From positions 1-6,612 of the forward strand of contig JAHIME010000095.1 in assembly GCA_018896595.1 (NCBI GenBank): a DNA stretch of 6,612 nucleotides. Reading direction: 5' to 3'. The notes under the pieces were generated by a model. That model had not been told where the DNA came from, ran no database searches, and was given only the letters and a program-made list of their open reading frames with translations. Positions 5,221 through 6,612 of the stretch are shown one piece after another (position 1 is the stretch's first letter; the number at the start of each line of letters is the position of its first letter). This stretch comes from Patescibacteria group bacterium (lineage in GTDB: Bacteria; Patescibacteriota; Patescibacteriia; Patescibacteriales; VMTK01). The position numbers were made by a program, and so were the translations under genes.

Positions 5221-6612
5221 ATGGACTTAATAATCGTAGAATCACCCACTAAGGCCAAAACAATAACAAAATTTTTGGGTTCAAAATATAAAGTAGAGTC
5301 TTCTTTCGGCCATATCCGCGATTTGCCCAAAAGCGAAATGGGCATTGATATAGAGAATAACTTCAAGCCAAAATACGTAATTCCGGCGAAAGCGCGCAAA
5401 AGAGTGGCTGAACTGAAAAAAGACGCGGCAAAGGCGGATAAAATAATCCTCGCTTCTGACGAAGACCGCGAAGGAGAAGCGATTGCTTGGCATTTGGCAG
5501 AGGCTTTAAAAATAAACAAAGAAAAAATCGGCCGCATTGTTTTTCATGAAATTACAAAAGAAGCCATAATGGAAGCGTTGGAGAATCCCAGAGATATTGA
5601 CATGAAATTAGTTAACGCCCAGCAGGCAAGAAGAATTTTAGACCGATTAGTCGGCTATGAACTGTCTCCCTTTTTATGGAAAAAAGTCGCTAAAGGACTT
5701 TCGGCGGGCCGCGTGCAAAGCGTTGCCGTGCGCTTAATCGTGGAAAGAGAACGGGAAATCCAAGCTTTTAAAACCCAAGAATATTGGAGTATAACCGCCG
5801 AACTGGAAACCGCAAAAGCGGCCAAAATCCGTTTTGAAGCGAGGTTGAATAAAATAAACAACAAGACGATTGACAAGCTGGAAATAAAAGACAAAAATCA
5901 AGCTGACAAAATATTGGAAGAATTAAATGGCGCGAAATACATTGCCGCCGATATTGAAAAAAAACAAACTAAAAAAAATCCGCCGAAGCCGTTTACCACT
6001 TCCACTCTCCAGCAAACCGCCAACCGCTGGCTTGGCTTCTCCGCCAAACAAACAATGATGATTGCCCAGCAACTCTATGAAAACGGCTTTATCACCTATA
6101 TGAGAACCGATTCCTTGAATTTAGCCGATAAATTTTTAAACGAAGCCCAAGAATATTTATTGAAAAATTTTGGAGACTCTTACGCGCTGAAACAGCCTCG
6201 CCGTTTTAAAACCAAGACCAAAGGCGCGCAGGAAGCGCATGAAGCCATCAGGCCGGCTGAAGCGGCGCGCGATCCCGATTCCATTAAATCACTTGATAAA
6301 AATCAACACAGACTATATAAATTAATTTGGCAGAGATCATTGGCGAGCCAGATGCCGGAAGCGATTGTTGACCAGACGATAATAGACATAGACGCTGCTC
6401 CGGCTTACCAATTCCGCGCCAACGGCCAAATTTTAAAATTTGACGGCTACCTTAAAATTTATCCGGAAAAAAGCGCCGAAATTGAATTGCCTGACGTGGA
6501 AAAAAACGAAAAACTGGATTTAATCAGCTTAAAAAACGAACAGCATTTTACCAAGCCGCCGGCGAGATACTCGGACGCGGGATTGGTTAAAAAATTAGAG
6601 GCATACGGCATC
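5221..6612 (+). CDS. topA: DNA topoisomerase I (type IA), 3' partial
   Basis: TopA cuts one strand of negatively supercoiled DNA through a 5'-phosphotyrosine link, passes the other strand and reseals, balancing gyrase. The frame is open for 464 codons to the window end with no stop. Seen: TOPRIM domain beginning LIIVESPTKAKTI with catalytic Glu7, the acidic triad SDEDREGEAIAWHL (D80, D82, E84), then RLVGYELSPFLWKKV and GLSAGRVQSVAVRLI of the core arch, TTSTLQQTANRWLGFS, the active-site GFITYMRTDS with Tyr293, and QEAHEAIRP (337-345). The visible part ends just after RYSDAGLVKKLEAYGI, immediately before the expected GRPSTY motif, so roughly 464 residues are present and the rest of the core plus any zinc-ribbon tail is missing. 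The start gives the standard N-terminus close to the TOPRIM strand; no Shine-Dalgarno site is visible. Confidence 0.96.
   Translation, partial: MDLIIVESPTKAKTITKFLGSKYKVESSFGHIRDLPKSEMGIDIENNFKPKYVIPAKARKRVAELKKDAAKADKIILASDEDREGEAIAWHLAEALKINKEKIGRIVFHEITKEAIMEALENPRDIDMKLVNAQQARRILDRLVGYELSPFLWKKVAKGLSAGRVQSVAVRLIVEREREIQAFKTQEYWSITAELETAKAAKIRFEARLNKINNKTIDKLEIKDKNQADKILEELNGAKYIAADIEKKQTKKNPPKPFTTSTLQQTANRWLGFSAKQTMMIAQQLYENGFITYMRTDSLNLADKFLNEAQEYLLKNFGDSYALKQPRRFKTKTKGAQEAHEAIRPAEAARDPDSIKSLDKNQHRLYKLIWQRSLASQMPEAIVDQTIIDIDAAPAYQFRANGQILKFDGYLKIYPEKSAEIELPDVEKNEKLDLISLKNEQHFTKPPARYSDAGLVKKLEAYGI

Overview
The window reads like a reduced, moderately AT-rich bacterial genome of the Candidate Phyla Radiation (Patescibacteria), most likely Parcubacteria-like. 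This is an inference. It rests on the protein style (an LCP protein with a C-terminal LytR_C domain, divergent Der and Pth), the tight packing of core genes, the absence of clear Shine-Dalgarno sites before the visible starts, and AT-rich intergenic spacers built from short repeated words. No taxonomic marker gene is present, so the phylum is not proven.

Layout. Bases 1-1452 (+) hold the 3' part of a membrane-anchored LytR-CpsA-Psr (LCP) protein whose start lies outside the window. Bases 1453-1648 are an AT-rich spacer of repeated words with a possible promoter. Then come der (1649-3085, a double-GTPase ribosome assembly factor) and pth (3098-3646, peptidyl-tRNA hydrolase), 12 nt apart and probably co-transcribed. 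A 350-nt gap (3647-3996) has no protein gene. It appears to hold an independent, highly structured non-coding RNA on the minus strand. dprA (3997-5088, + strand) follows, then a 28-bp-arm inverted-repeat element (5100-5173), a small array of TTAGA-type repeats, and topA (5221 to the window end, 3' truncated).

The main discovery candidate is the minus-strand RNA at about 3952-3652. It has its own promoter (TTGACT, 17 nt, TAGTAT with an extended TG), and a bidirectional intrinsic terminator whose U-run is much better on the minus strand. Between them lie two folded domains. One is an uninterrupted 25-bp helix capped by a 62-nt region that presents a CU-rich loop (UCCCUCCU). The other is a compact four-way junction of a closing helix and three hairpins. 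Eight of the pairs in these helices are G-U on the minus strand and would be A-C mismatches on the plus strand, which is strong internal evidence for the strand. It does not match tmRNA, RNase P RNA, SRP RNA or 6S RNA as I know them.

Functionally the protein genes are housekeeping: cell-envelope polymer attachment (LCP), ribosome assembly (Der), recycling of peptidyl-tRNA (Pth), protection and recombination of incoming single-stranded DNA (DprA), and relaxation of negative supercoils (TopA). Apart from der-pth there is little sign that they form one pathway. The RNA gene is convergent with pth and divergent from dprA, so it is a stand-alone unit and not a leader of either.
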